Below, in pieces: positions 1 through 8,636 of a stretch of DNA of 18,821 bases (its first letter is position 1; every line of letters begins with the position of its first letter). Both the position numbers and the translations under genes were made by a program. The notes under the pieces are model-generated. The model had not been told where the DNA came from. It searched no databases and saw nothing but the letters and a program-made list of their open reading frames with translations. This DNA comes from CAINDI01 sp037127585 (GTDB lineage Bacteria > Verrucomicrobiota > Verrucomicrobiia > Palsa-1439), in contig JBAXYB010000059.1 of the NCBI GenBank assembly GCA_037127585.1, positions 1 to 18,821 on the forward strand. Direction: 5' to 3'.

Positions 1-48
1 GCTCAGCAATTCGGCCGGTATCTGGCTCTGTTGGCAGCGCGGTGAACG

Positions 49-1863
49 TTACGGGCTGGTGACTTTGAGCTTCAACTTGCCGACCGTTCCGTTGCTACCT
101 TCCACCACGATGTAATAGGTGTTGGTGCCGTCGGTCGTAAATGAGACCTGCGATTGAACGCTATTAGGGGCGTTATCGTTGCAGGCAACTTCGGAGAGCG
201 CATCGCAGGGGCCAATTTGCACTGAGAGCAACGTGTCGAAATTGCTCCCGAACGTACTAGCCGTGAACCGCCGGCCCGAGCGGCCAACGGTCGGCGTGAC
301 TTTCCACACGGCATCAGCGCCACCACCACCACACGTCGGACTAACGATGTCATCGGTGTATTTGGAGAGGTCCGCTGAGGCATTAAACTTAGCATTGGCC
401 AGAACATTGGTTTGATCATTCGGGAAAACCACGGCGGCGGCAGCGGAACAGGTGTCGTTTTGCCCGGGGCAATTGCTCTTCGTCGTGGGATCCCGCGACT
501 TTGTCTGTAAAGATTTTTTATCTTGGGGTGAGCATTCCGTGAATTCGCCGGGGAGCGCATTCGTGATCGCACTGCTATTAAATTTTTTAAGCAACGAGGT
601 CATGATGACAATGTTTTCAATATTGTCGCCCGCCGCGGTAACCTGCGCGGCTTTAATCAGATCGGCCGGGAAGTTGGTGATCACGACGCCATTGTTGTAG
701 GGCAGGAGGGCCGGGTTGGCGCCGAGCAGGTTGACGTTGGCAAGGGCGGCAATCAATTCGACCGCGAGTTGCTTGCGTTCCCGGCAGAGTTTGGAGGACA
801 GGGAGCCCGCGTTCTGGGTGCCGCCGGTTTCACCGGTGCGCCGCTGTTTCCGATAGTAGAAACCAAGCGCTTCGATTGTCACATCTTCAACATCGCGGAC
901 GTTGTCATTGTTATCGTAGTACTGGGGCAACGAAATGAAGCCGAGATCCACGCCAATGGAGTTGCAACCGTAGACAAGCGACGCCTGCATGGCATCACGC
1001 AAGTTCGCGCAATTGGTTGAGGTCGGATAGGCGTGTTCGAACCAGAACTGCGCATTGCGGGTGACGAGATTGGAACTGACGGTGCCCGAGCTGAGGCTGC
1101 CGGCTTGGATGAAGACGGCGGAATCGAGGACGCTATCGCCGGCATCGGCGATGGCGATTTTCATGTGGTTGAGTTGGCCGGGATTCACAGGCGCGATCAT
1201 CGTCAGAACCGTCGTTAGTCCGTCCAACTGAGTATTGCGCGCGGTGGCCGCTTCGACGTTGTCGATGTAGAACTGGCAGTTCTGACAGGGACCGGTCGCG
1301 ACGCCACTGCTGTAACCGTTGTTCACGTTATTGATCGAAACCGGTGTGGTGGATCCGGGCAGCAGCGCATAGTTTTGGCCGTTGACGAAGAAGCCAAAGA
1401 CGTCATTAAACGGGCTGTTGACAAAGTCGTTGTACTCCTCTGAGCCGAAAACGTACTGGAACTGCACGGTGGTGCCTTGCGGTATGAAGTCAAATTCGAG
1501 CACCGAGGCATCGTGCGTCTCAAAGCCGGGAATCAGTCCGTCGAGATCGGTGTCGCCCGGGACGTTGTTGGCGGCACCAGCCCCCGAGTTGTTATTGGGA
1601 CCGACGACACCGGCGGCGTTACCGCTGGTCAACAATAAGCCCGTTTCGAATCCAACGATGTCCTCACCACTACAAAAAATGCCCGACGCGGCCCCGGCGC
1701 CGGTATATTGAACATTGGTCACGACCACCCCACGCCCCGTCAGCAAGGCCGCCATCCCGGCCGGATTCAAACCCTGTTGACCGATACTGATGATTTGAAG
1801 GTCTTCGCTATGCGCAACCACGCATGAGCCGAGCAGTCCCGCGAACAAGAGCAATCGTTTCAT
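49..1863 (-). CDS. Secreted choice-of-anchor L protein with unknown middle domain and PPC-like C-terminus
   Basis: This 604-aa exported protein begins with a hydrophobic signal peptide (residues 1-19). LGSC at 11-14 could be a weak lipobox, so a lipoprotein is possible. Residues about 20-257 match the choice-of-anchor L domain: FGSEEYNDFVNSPFNDVFGF near 139-158 and DAGDSVLDSAVFIQAG at 240-255 are its hallmarks. Residues about 272-467 form a domain I cannot name (FWFEH, IEALGFYYR, GTQ, KLCRERKQ). Residues about 468-603 look like a PPC-type beta-sandwich (DTCSAA start, GSNFDTLLSV, ACNDN, TYYIVVEG). The last two parts are homologous to the neighbouring upstream gene. AGGA lies seven bases before the ATG, and only nine bases separate it from the previous stop, so the two genes are almost certainly cotranscribed. 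Export and domain calls are firm; the function is unknown, with surface binding or adhesion as an inference only. Confidence 0.88.
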   Translation of the reverse strand: MKRLLLFAGLLGSCVVAHSEDLQIISIGQQGLNPAGMAALLTGRGVVVTNVQYTGAGAASGIFCSGEDIVGFETGLLLTSGNAAGVVGPNNNSGAGAANNVPGDTDLDGLIPGFETHDASVLEFDFIPQGTTVQFQYVFGSEEYNDFVNSPFNDVFGFFVNGQNYALLPGSTTPVSINNVNNGYSSGVATGPCQNCQFYIDNVEAATARNTQLDGLTTVLTMIAPVNPGQLNHMKIAIADAGDSVLDSAVFIQAGSLSSGTVSSNLVTRNAQFWFEHAYPTSTNCANLRDAMQASLVYGCNSIGVDLGFISLPQYYDNNDNVRDVEDVTIEALGFYYRKQRRTGETGGTQNAGSLSSKLCRERKQLAVELIAALANVNLLGANPALLPYNNGVVITNFPADLIKAAQVTAAGDNIENIVIMTSLLKKFNSSAITNALPGEFTECSPQDKKSLQTKSRDPTTKSNCPGQNDTCSAAAAVVFPNDQTNVLANAKFNASADLSKYTDDIVSPTCGGGGADAVWKVTPTVGRSGRRFTASTFGSNFDTLLSVQIGPCDALSEVACNDNAPNSVQSQVSFTTDGTNTYYIVVEGSNGTVGKLKLKVTSP

Positions 1864-1872
1864 GTCGGTTTC

Positions 1873-3855
1873 CTAGAAACTGGTGAAGTTTAATTTCAAT
1901 TTTCCGATCTCGCCCGCGTTACCTTCGACCACGATGTAGTAACTATTCGTGCCATCCGCAGTAAACTGGACGGAGGCGTTTGATGGCAAATCACTGGGGC
2001 CGGTGGCGCAGGCGATTTGCGTGAGTTCGTCACACGAAGTCCCCTGCCAAACGGATATCAAGGTGGGGATATTGCTGCCATCGGTTTGAATGACAAAATT
2101 ACGTCCCGGTGCAGCCGTGGGCGGCGTGATTTTCCAAACGGCGTTTGCTCCGCCGCCACCGCCACAAGTTGGCCCCGGGAAGCTGTCGCTGTACTTCGTC
2201 AGATCCGCACTTTGGTTATACGGGAAGCTAATCAGCGACTGAGCGGAGGAGCAACTGGTGTTGATACCGGGGCAGCTCGAACTCGTCGTTGGGTCCCGAC
2301 TGACCGTCTTTAAGGTCGTCCGCGATTCCGGTGAACATTCCACCAACTCACCCGGGAACGCGTTAGTCTGCCCGAGACTATTGAACTTGCGCAACACCGC
2401 CGTCATCGAGCGCACGGCGTCGAGATCCTCACTGGCAATCACCGCGCCGGCTTGATCCAAGAGATTCGTCGCAAAGGTCACCGAAACTCCGCCCGACACA
2501 TAACCGCAGTTACCGGGGTCGGTGCCGAGGAGGACCACGTTCGCGGTCGCGGCGACAAATTCTGCGGCCATCTGTTTGCGGGCGCGGCAGAGTTTCGAAC
2601 CGGCCAGCTTCGCGCTCTGGGTGCCGTTATTCTCACCGGTCAGCTTGGTGCTCCGATAATACAAACCGAGGGCTTCAATAACGGCATCCTGACCATCCGC
2701 CAGATCGTCGCCATTTTCAAAACTTACTGGCAGACAGATAAAACCCAGTTGAATCCCCTCGCCGTTGGCTTGTAAAAACTTGAGCAAGCTGACGCAGTTC
2801 TCAGCCTGACCGAGCGGATGTTCAAACCAGAACCGCGCCGGGCGGGTGATGCAGGTCAGATGGGAAGGTTGCGGAACAGGAATCTCAGCGTGACACTCCA
2901 AACTCTGGCTACTATCGAATACGAAGCCCGGCTGCGTCAGGAACAGCGACGCCGACACCTTGCGCGAGCCGCCCGCCGGCATGACCAACGCATTGGCATC
3001 GGAGTTGCCGAAAAAGTAGAGCACAGCCGAGTCATTGATTCCACCAGCAACCGCAACACTGGTTCCGCTCCCCGTCGAGTAATTAAATGGGTTATTCTGC
3101 GCGGCGGACCAGCCCACATATTGCAAGAGCGTCGGATGGGACGGATTCGGAATGACCGTGGCCGGCCCGGTAACCGTGCCGAAGACATTGAAGAGCGGTA
3201 CGGATGGGTTGCTATCGTTGTCCTGAATCCGGAACGCGGTGAACGTCGGCAAGTTAAACTCCGTCTCCGTCGTCCGCGTCGGTCCGCTGGGGCTGACCGC
3301 CTGAAAGGTCGGGCCATCATCCGCGCCCACTTGCGTGTCGAGCAGGTAACGCACGCCAATCGCCGTCGAAGTTGCATTGCTATTGAGGATTGTGGTGGTA
3401 ATTTCCACGGTTGAATTGGAAAAATTTGAGCCGTTGATTTTCAAATCCTGTATGATTACCAACTTGTCCGGTGTGACCGGCGGCCCCGGCAAGGTGTACG
3501 TCGTGCGGTACCCAATCGTCCCAATGGGCGTCACCACGCCAAACGGCCCCAGCAATGTCCCGAGTGGGGTGGTTCGTTGCACGTAGTCGGTCCCCGACGA
3601 AAAAGAGCGGATCGTGTTATACGACGTACCGGGCGTGCCGTTGCCAAACAACACATTCAGTCCCGCCCCGGATGGATGCTGCGGACCCGTGGCGATCGTG
3701 TATTGACCGGCATTCGCGCCCGTCGAAACAAAGACCGTGTAGAATCCATTACTCGCCGACAGCACCTGCGCGTGCGCGACCGGCAAAACGGCCGTCGCCA
3801 AACACAGCAACGCTGCCCAACCCCACCGCCAACTTGCCGCGATCTTCATGCTCAT
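1873..3855 (-). CDS. Secreted protein sharing its C-terminal half with the downstream gene
   Basis: This 660-aa exported protein has a signal peptide (about 1-29, cleavage near AHA-Q). The N-terminal half (about 30-310) is a beta-rich region of unknown identity; VEITTTILNSNA followed by GVRYLLDTQVGADDGP resembles beta-sandwich domains seen in other bacterial secreted proteins, but I cannot name the family. Residues about 338-530 repeat the unknown FWFEH/IEALGLYYR/KLCRARKQ domain of the downstream 604-aa protein, and about 531-660 repeat its PPC-like domain (SNIPTLISVWQG, SYYIVVEG). The open frame extends to a TTG at 3867, but the ATG at 3855 is preferred because GAGG sits six bases upstream and the signal peptide then starts normally. 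It lies 30 bp after the protease gene. The role is unknown; the shared half suggests the two proteins do related jobs with different N-terminal recognition parts. Confidence 0.85.
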   Translation of the reverse strand: MSMKIAASWRWGWAALLCLATAVLPVAHAQVLSASNGFYTVFVSTGANAGQYTIATGPQHPSGAGLNVLFGNGTPGTSYNTIRSFSSGTDYVQRTTPLGTLLGPFGVVTPIGTIGYRTTYTLPGPPVTPDKLVIIQDLKINGSNFSNSTVEITTTILNSNATSTAIGVRYLLDTQVGADDGPTFQAVSPSGPTRTTETEFNLPTFTAFRIQDNDSNPSVPLFNVFGTVTGPATVIPNPSHPTLLQYVGWSAAQNNPFNYSTGSGTSVAVAGGINDSAVLYFFGNSDANALVMPAGGSRKVSASLFLTQPGFVFDSSQSLECHAEIPVPQPSHLTCITRPARFWFEHPLGQAENCVSLLKFLQANGEGIQLGFICLPVSFENGDDLADGQDAVIEALGLYYRSTKLTGENNGTQSAKLAGSKLCRARKQMAAEFVAATANVVLLGTDPGNCGYVSGGVSVTFATNLLDQAGAVIASEDLDAVRSMTAVLRKFNSLGQTNAFPGELVECSPESRTTLKTVSRDPTTSSSCPGINTSCSSAQSLISFPYNQSADLTKYSDSFPGPTCGGGGGANAVWKITPPTAAPGRNFVIQTDGSNIPTLISVWQGTSCDELTQIACATGPSDLPSNASVQFTADGTNSYYIVVEGNAGEIGKLKLNFTSF

Positions 3856-3861
3856 AGTGGT

Positions 3862-3865
3862 CCTC
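3862..3865 (-). promoter_or_regulatory. Shine-Dalgarno site deciding the 660-aa protein start
   Basis: GAGG on the minus strand, six bases before the ATG at 3853-3855. It supports that ATG over the in-frame TTG four codons upstream. Confidence 0.5.
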
Positions 3866-3885
3866 AATCAGTGGTCGCCCGCGGG

Positions 3886-6800
3886 TTACCGGACCTCGAC
3901 GGCGGCGCGGACGGCATCAACCTTGGCGACATTGGATGTGGACTGGAACGAAATTGTGACTCCGTTCGTGCCGGCTGGGGCTGCTTGGTCGGGTGTGATT
4001 TGCACCTGAATCAGGGTCGAATCACTGGTGATCGCCCCGGCTTCGAGACTGGCGGCGGCATACGTCCCCGCTTTCACGGCGGCAGTGATATCCAACGCGC
4101 TCGAACCTGAGCCGAGGAAGTATTTCACCGCGAGAACTCCGGGAACATCCGCGCCGCCGGCGACCGTAAACGTATCTGGACTGTTGCCGTCGTTCTGGCA
4201 GCGGACGTAGAACGTGCGCGGCTTGCCGCGTTTGGCTCGTTGCGTCAAGGTCTGGCTGGTGATCGCCGTCGGCGGGGTGTAGATATCGACGCCGATGGAG
4301 GGTTTCTTGTTCTTCAACTTGCGGTCGATGCTCGCATCGGGCTGACTGCCGGCGCCATTCCCAACCAGATTCACCAAATGCGGACTGCCGGCGGCGCTGT
4401 CCACGATCTGTAGAGTGGCATTGGCTACCCCTAATACGGTGGGCGCGAACTGAACACCAATCAAACAAGTCCCGCCGACCGGGATCGAGCCGCCGCTACA
4501 AGCGTCCGAACTGATCGAAAACTCGCCGGCCCCTGCTCCTGTCAACGCGACGCTGGTAATGTTCAACGCGGCCAAACCACAGTTACTGACGATCACACTT
4601 TTTACCAAGCTGAGCGAGCCTTGGAGTACATTCCCAAAGCTCACGGTACTTGGCGCCAAACACACTGCGGGGAGGCGAGCCAGGCCATTCCCAGTCAAGG
4701 AAACACTGTGTTGGGTTTCGGGAGTATTGTCATAGATAATTAGCGAGGCTGACCGAGTGCCGTTGGTGGTCGGGGTGAAAGCCAGATCAATCGTGCAGGT
4801 CCCGCCAACCGGGATGGTTTGCCCGCTGCACGTGTTCACACCCGGGTCAAAATCAAACGGAGCCAACCCGGCAATGATGGCGTTGGAAATCACCAAGTCA
4901 GCCGTGCCACAGTTGGTGAAGACAACGCTTTGCACCGTGCTGGTCAACCCAACCCCTACCGCGCCGAAGTTTAAGCTCACCGCGCTTGCGCAGGCAAACG
5001 GTGTTGGCGCCAACCCGAATCCTGTCAGCGGCAAGATGTGCGGGCTGCCGGTCACCGTGTCGTCCACCACCAGTTGCGCGGTCCGAACGCCGCCAGCAGT
5101 GGGAGAGAACTTGATGAAATATTGGCAGCCACTGCCGGGGCTGAGATAATTATCCGTGCAGTTCTCCGCCGTGATCTGAAAGTCCCCGGCATTGGTTCCC
5201 GTGATGCTCATCCCATTGACGGTGACGCTACTGGTCGTGCCGTTATTGAGGGTGCCACTCTTCTCAGAACTCGCGCCGACATAAACGGAGCCAAAGTCGA
5301 GCAGCGCGGTGCTGAAGGAGAAGGGCGGCGGGGTGGCAGTCACATTGAGCACCACCGTGCCTCGCTTGTTGCTGCGACCTTCCACCACAATGTAGAAGGT
5401 ATTGGTATCCGTGACCGTCCAATTGACTGCGGATTGGAAGGTGTTCGAGACGTTGTCGCTGGAGACCACTTCTTCCAGCGCGCCACAACCACCTTTCCAG
5501 ATGGACAACAACGTGTCGAAATTGCTTCCAAACGTGTTGGCCGAGAATCCCGTCCCCGGTGTCGGGTTCACGATCTTGAAGAATTCCTCTACGCCACCGC
5601 GCCCGGCTGTCGGGCTGGGATGATTGTTGTGATACGTGTTTCCGACCAAGCTGTTGGTCCAATGGAACGGAAACGCCGTGAGATTGATCGCCGATTGGCA
5701 CGCGTCATTGGTCGTGGTGGCGGCCGCATCGGAAGGTGTATTGCCGTTGTAAACCACGAGCGCGAAATCCTGGTTATTGGTGACGTCGCCAACGTTCGGC
5801 ACGCCGTTACCCGGCAAGTTGATGGCGCGCACGACAACGCTCCACTGGCCGGTCTGACCCGCGGGCACGAACACGCTTTCCATGTTGTTCAAAGTATCCG
5901 GGAAATTCCAGGAAACAGGAACGGTGATGTCCGCCGAGTTCCCACCCACAAACACATTCCCCCGGTAGGTTTTACCGCTCACCGAGACTTCCAAATCAAG
6001 GTTATTGACCAGCGCGTTTCGCACCACCGGATTGCCGGGGGCATCGCTCCATGTCAATGTCACCCGGAACGGTTTGGTCGCGTCCGCAATCTGACCGCTG
6101 ACTTCATAGCTCTGTTTAATCTTGGTGAAATACGTTTGCTGCATCACGGGATTGGTAAGCACCAGCGCGATGTCAATGGCGCGGGGCGACGACTGGTCGC
6201 GCAAGACCCGCGGCACTCCGTCAAACATCCGCGCCAAATCAATGGCACCCATTCCCTGCGCGGTGGACGGCAACGTGTCGGTAGCTCCGGTCAACGGGTT
6301 GGTGATCGGCAAATACCGAGCGGAATTGCAGATATAGCCTTTCATCATCGCCGGTGTCGGCGCGAGCATCGGATACCGGTCGACGATATACCACCACAAC
6401 AACTGCGCGCTGCCCGACGCGGCTGGCGCGGAAAAACTCGTGCCCTTGTGTAATGTCCAAGTCGGAAGCTCTGCCGGGATCTCATTGTACACCTGGCTCA
6501 TGATGGAGTGCGTGAAAAATCCTTGTTCGCAAGCAAACGGCACGGGGTCATTCGGATCGCAGCCGCCGCAAAGCGGGTGAGTGTACGCATCTTGCGAGAA
6601 TGCGCCGGTAATCCCCTCGCCCGGGGCGACCACGTCAGGTTTGAAACGACCATCCCGGCACGGACCAAATGAACTGAAGGTCGACATCTGCGAAGCGCCC
6701 GCCGTCGATCCGACTGACAAGACGTTCTTGGCTGTTGCCGGTGGGGTGACCAACACGTCGCCGAAGCCAACCGGCTGCGAAGCGCCGGCATTGCCACCGG

Positions 6801-8538
6801 CAAACACGAAGAAAATCTCTTGGTTGAGTGGCGACGGCCCCGGGATGCTGGGATCGCCGGTCGTCCACGCATCGCGCGTCAGGGCGTCGTAGCTCGCCGA
6901 CAAATCATCGTAGACCCCGTCGTTCACGTGGATGACGGGAACTTCACCCCAACTATTATTACTGATGCGGGCACCTCGATAATACGCATTACGCGCAACA
7001 AATTCCGGATCGTTGAACGCGGTAGTGTATGAACTGGCCCCGATGCGTCCGAAGGGCGAGACGCCCAATCCCAACTGGTATCCGTCATAGTCCCGACGTG
7101 AGATATACCAAGGCGGAGGTGCACTGGTATCGATTACGACTTCGCAGGAGTTCGTGCAAGTGACAGTCGTATTCGTGACGAAACTGCAGGTGAACAGAAA
7201 GTTCGTGCAACACTGGGGCGGATACGTCGGGCAAGTTAAACTATTGCAGTCCACTGTGAAGCTGTTCGTCACACACTGAAAGACCACAACATTGTTCGTT
7301 GTGCATTTGTTAGTAATTTTCTGGGTGTAGCAATGGATGACTTCATCCGGCAGAAGATCGAAACCCGCCGCGACGGACGCCACTGTCGTACCGTGTCCTT
7401 CCGTATCTGAAGTCGCATAGCTATAGGCAACGCGGTTGATGTAGACAAAGGGGTTATAGGGAAAATAGTGCGCCCCCGGGGAAACTGTTGCAGCAGGCAG
7501 GCAGAAGGATGGATGCCACGGATAGGCGCTGCCGCAGGCGCCTGCATTGATCTGGCTGAAGCCATCCAACCCGGTATCCGTGATGTCCAAAATCGGATAA
7601 TCAAACGGGTTTTGTGAGAACCCGACCTCGTTCACTAGAAAGTCAAGGTAGCGATCTGCCGGGAAGATGGGACCACCCGACGGGGAGTTGGTCCGATTCG
7701 CCATTGTCAGTGCCTGAACTTCGTCGAGTTTCTTGACCGGAACATCCTGCTGAATCCACAGCACGTTCGGTAACGCCGCCACGGCCGCCAAGTCCGTCCC
7801 GGACAGGCGCACCCGGATGATCGTCTGTTTCAAAGCATTGACGCGACTGGTCGGGGGCACCACCGCGTACCGGCCAACGGCGTCGATGGTTGTCGCGGTA
7901 TCTTCGTCATCATTCATAACCGCGACTTTCACATCGATCACGCCGGCGGCGTTCTGCAGACCGGCGCCTAATTTGTATTGCGGGTGAAATCGGCCAATCC
8001 ATTGGATCGGCCCGTCGCCGCCAATCAACTTCTGCAATTCCTGCTCGGCTTTCGCGTTCAGCTTAACGAGATAGGCATTGTTCGGGATGTAACTGATAAC
8101 CCTGACCTGACCGGCGGATTTCAACTGGTCGAGCCACTCAGTCGTGATGGGCCCGCGGAATTGAACGAGCTTGAGGCCGTGGCCGGCCGGGCTGCGATCC
8201 AGCATCCGGGCGTCAATGGCGGGCTCGCCTTGCGTGGTGTCAATCGTTGCACTCGCCAGTTCGATCTTATCGAAGTGATCGGCGTTCACCAGCCGATTCC
8301 CGCGCGCCTTCCGGAACTCATCCATCTGGGCATCTGTCCCTTGAACAACAAGGTAGCTGCCGTAATCCTCCACTCGGGCAAAACCACGCTGCTTCAACGT
8401 CGCGGCGGTGTCCTCATCGGTGGGATAAATAATGGCTTTTTTGAGTTTCTTGGCGCTGGGCTGGGCTGCCATGGTACCCAAGGGCAACACGAGACCCAAA
8501 CCCACCGCGATCCAACAGCAACGGCGTAACACGTTCAT
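3886..8538 (-). CDS. Secreted S8 (subtilisin-like) serine protease with Cys-rich insert and multi-domain C-terminus
   Basis: This 1550-aa exported endopeptidase has a signal peptide at about 1-25 and an apparent prodomain to about 280. The catalytic triad is visible: Asp321 (DITDTGLDG), His382 (GHGTTVAS) and Ser701 (GTSFSAPAA), with oxyanion Asn583 (FAGGNAG). Between His and the core strand SNNSWG lies an insert with ten cysteines at 403-465, unusual for the family. Residues about 800-935 are the C-terminal beta-sandwich seen in KP-43-type subtilases (TLTWSDAPGNP, LVNNLDLEV, FALVVYN). A PPC-like domain follows (about 945-1066, GSNFDTLLSIWKGGC), then three choice-of-anchor D/HYDIN-like repeats (about 1073-1396), each with a C-x10-C pair, and a beta-rich tail. 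AGGAGG five bases before the ATG is a strong ribosome site. It sits between the 1506-aa protein and two PPC-bearing proteins. All catalytic residues are present, so it should be active; the substrate is unknown. Confidence 0.93.
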   Translation of the reverse strand: MNVLRRCCWIAVGLGLVLPLGTMAAQPSAKKLKKAIIYPTDEDTAATLKQRGFARVEDYGSYLVVQGTDAQMDEFRKARGNRLVNADHFDKIELASATIDTTQGEPAIDARMLDRSPAGHGLKLVQFRGPITTEWLDQLKSAGQVRVISYIPNNAYLVKLNAKAEQELQKLIGGDGPIQWIGRFHPQYKLGAGLQNAAGVIDVKVAVMNDDEDTATTIDAVGRYAVVPPTSRVNALKQTIIRVRLSGTDLAAVAALPNVLWIQQDVPVKKLDEVQALTMANRTNSPSGGPIFPADRYLDFLVNEVGFSQNPFDYPILDITDTGLDGFSQINAGACGSAYPWHPSFCLPAATVSPGAHYFPYNPFVYINRVAYSYATSDTEGHGTTVASVAAGFDLLPDEVIHCYTQKITNKCTTNNVVVFQCVTNSFTVDCNSLTCPTYPPQCCTNFLFTCSFVTNTTVTCTNSCEVVIDTSAPPPWYISRRDYDGYQLGLGVSPFGRIGASSYTTAFNDPEFVARNAYYRGARISNNSWGEVPVIHVNDGVYDDLSASYDALTRDAWTTGDPSIPGPSPLNQEIFFVFAGGNAGASQPVGFGDVLVTPPATAKNVLSVGSTAGASQMSTFSSFGPCRDGRFKPDVVAPGEGITGAFSQDAYTHPLCGGCDPNDPVPFACEQGFFTHSIMSQVYNEIPAELPTWTLHKGTSFSAPAASGSAQLLWWYIVDRYPMLAPTPAMMKGYICNSARYLPITNPLTGATDTLPSTAQGMGAIDLARMFDGVPRVLRDQSSPRAIDIALVLTNPVMQQTYFTKIKQSYEVSGQIADATKPFRVTLTWSDAPGNPVVRNALVNNLDLEVSVSGKTYRGNVFVGGNSADITVPVSWNFPDTLNNMESVFVPAGQTGQWSVVVRAINLPGNGVPNVGDVTNNQDFALVVYNGNTPSDAAATTTNDACQSAINLTAFPFHWTNSLVGNTYHNNHPSPTAGRGGVEEFFKIVNPTPGTGFSANTFGSNFDTLLSIWKGGCGALEEVVSSDNVSNTFQSAVNWTVTDTNTFYIVVEGRSNKRGTVVLNVTATPPPFSFSTALLDFGSVYVGASSEKSGTLNNGTTSSVTVNGMSITGTNAGDFQITAENCTDNYLSPGSGCQYFIKFSPTAGGVRTAQLVVDDTVTGSPHILPLTGFGLAPTPFACASAVSLNFGAVGVGLTSTVQSVVFTNCGTADLVISNAIIAGLAPFDFDPGVNTCSGQTIPVGGTCTIDLAFTPTTNGTRSASLIIYDNTPETQHSVSLTGNGLARLPAVCLAPSTVSFGNVLQGSLSLVKSVIVSNCGLAALNITSVALTGAGAGEFSISSDACSGGSIPVGGTCLIGVQFAPTVLGVANATLQIVDSAAGSPHLVNLVGNGAGSQPDASIDRKLKNKKPSIGVDIYTPPTAITSQTLTQRAKRGKPRTFYVRCQNDGNSPDTFTVAGGADVPGVLAVKYFLGSGSSALDITAAVKAGTYAAASLEAGAITSDSTLIQVQITPDQAAPAGTNGVTISFQSTSNVAKVDAVRAAVEVR

Positions 8539-8543
8539 CGATT

Positions 8544-8549
8544 CCTCCT
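8544..8549 (-). promoter_or_regulatory. Strong Shine-Dalgarno site of the S8 protease gene
   Basis: AGGAGG on the minus strand, five bases from the ATG at 8536-8538. It is the best ribosome site in the window. The 98-bp gap to the upstream gene holds no clear terminator or promoter. Confidence 0.65.
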
Positions 8550-8636
8550 GAAATCTACCGCAATCAAACCCGCTAGAGTTGTCTCCAACCTAACAGAACC
8601 TTGTTTTTTCGTCCAACCACAATTCATATCGCATTT

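Noticed and set aside
5038..6453. 471-codon plus-strand open frame opposite the protease gene
   Set aside because: It is rich in Arg, His and Gly with no domain, signal or ribosome site. The minus strand has a complete catalytic triad and domain series here, so this is a by-product of the base composition.
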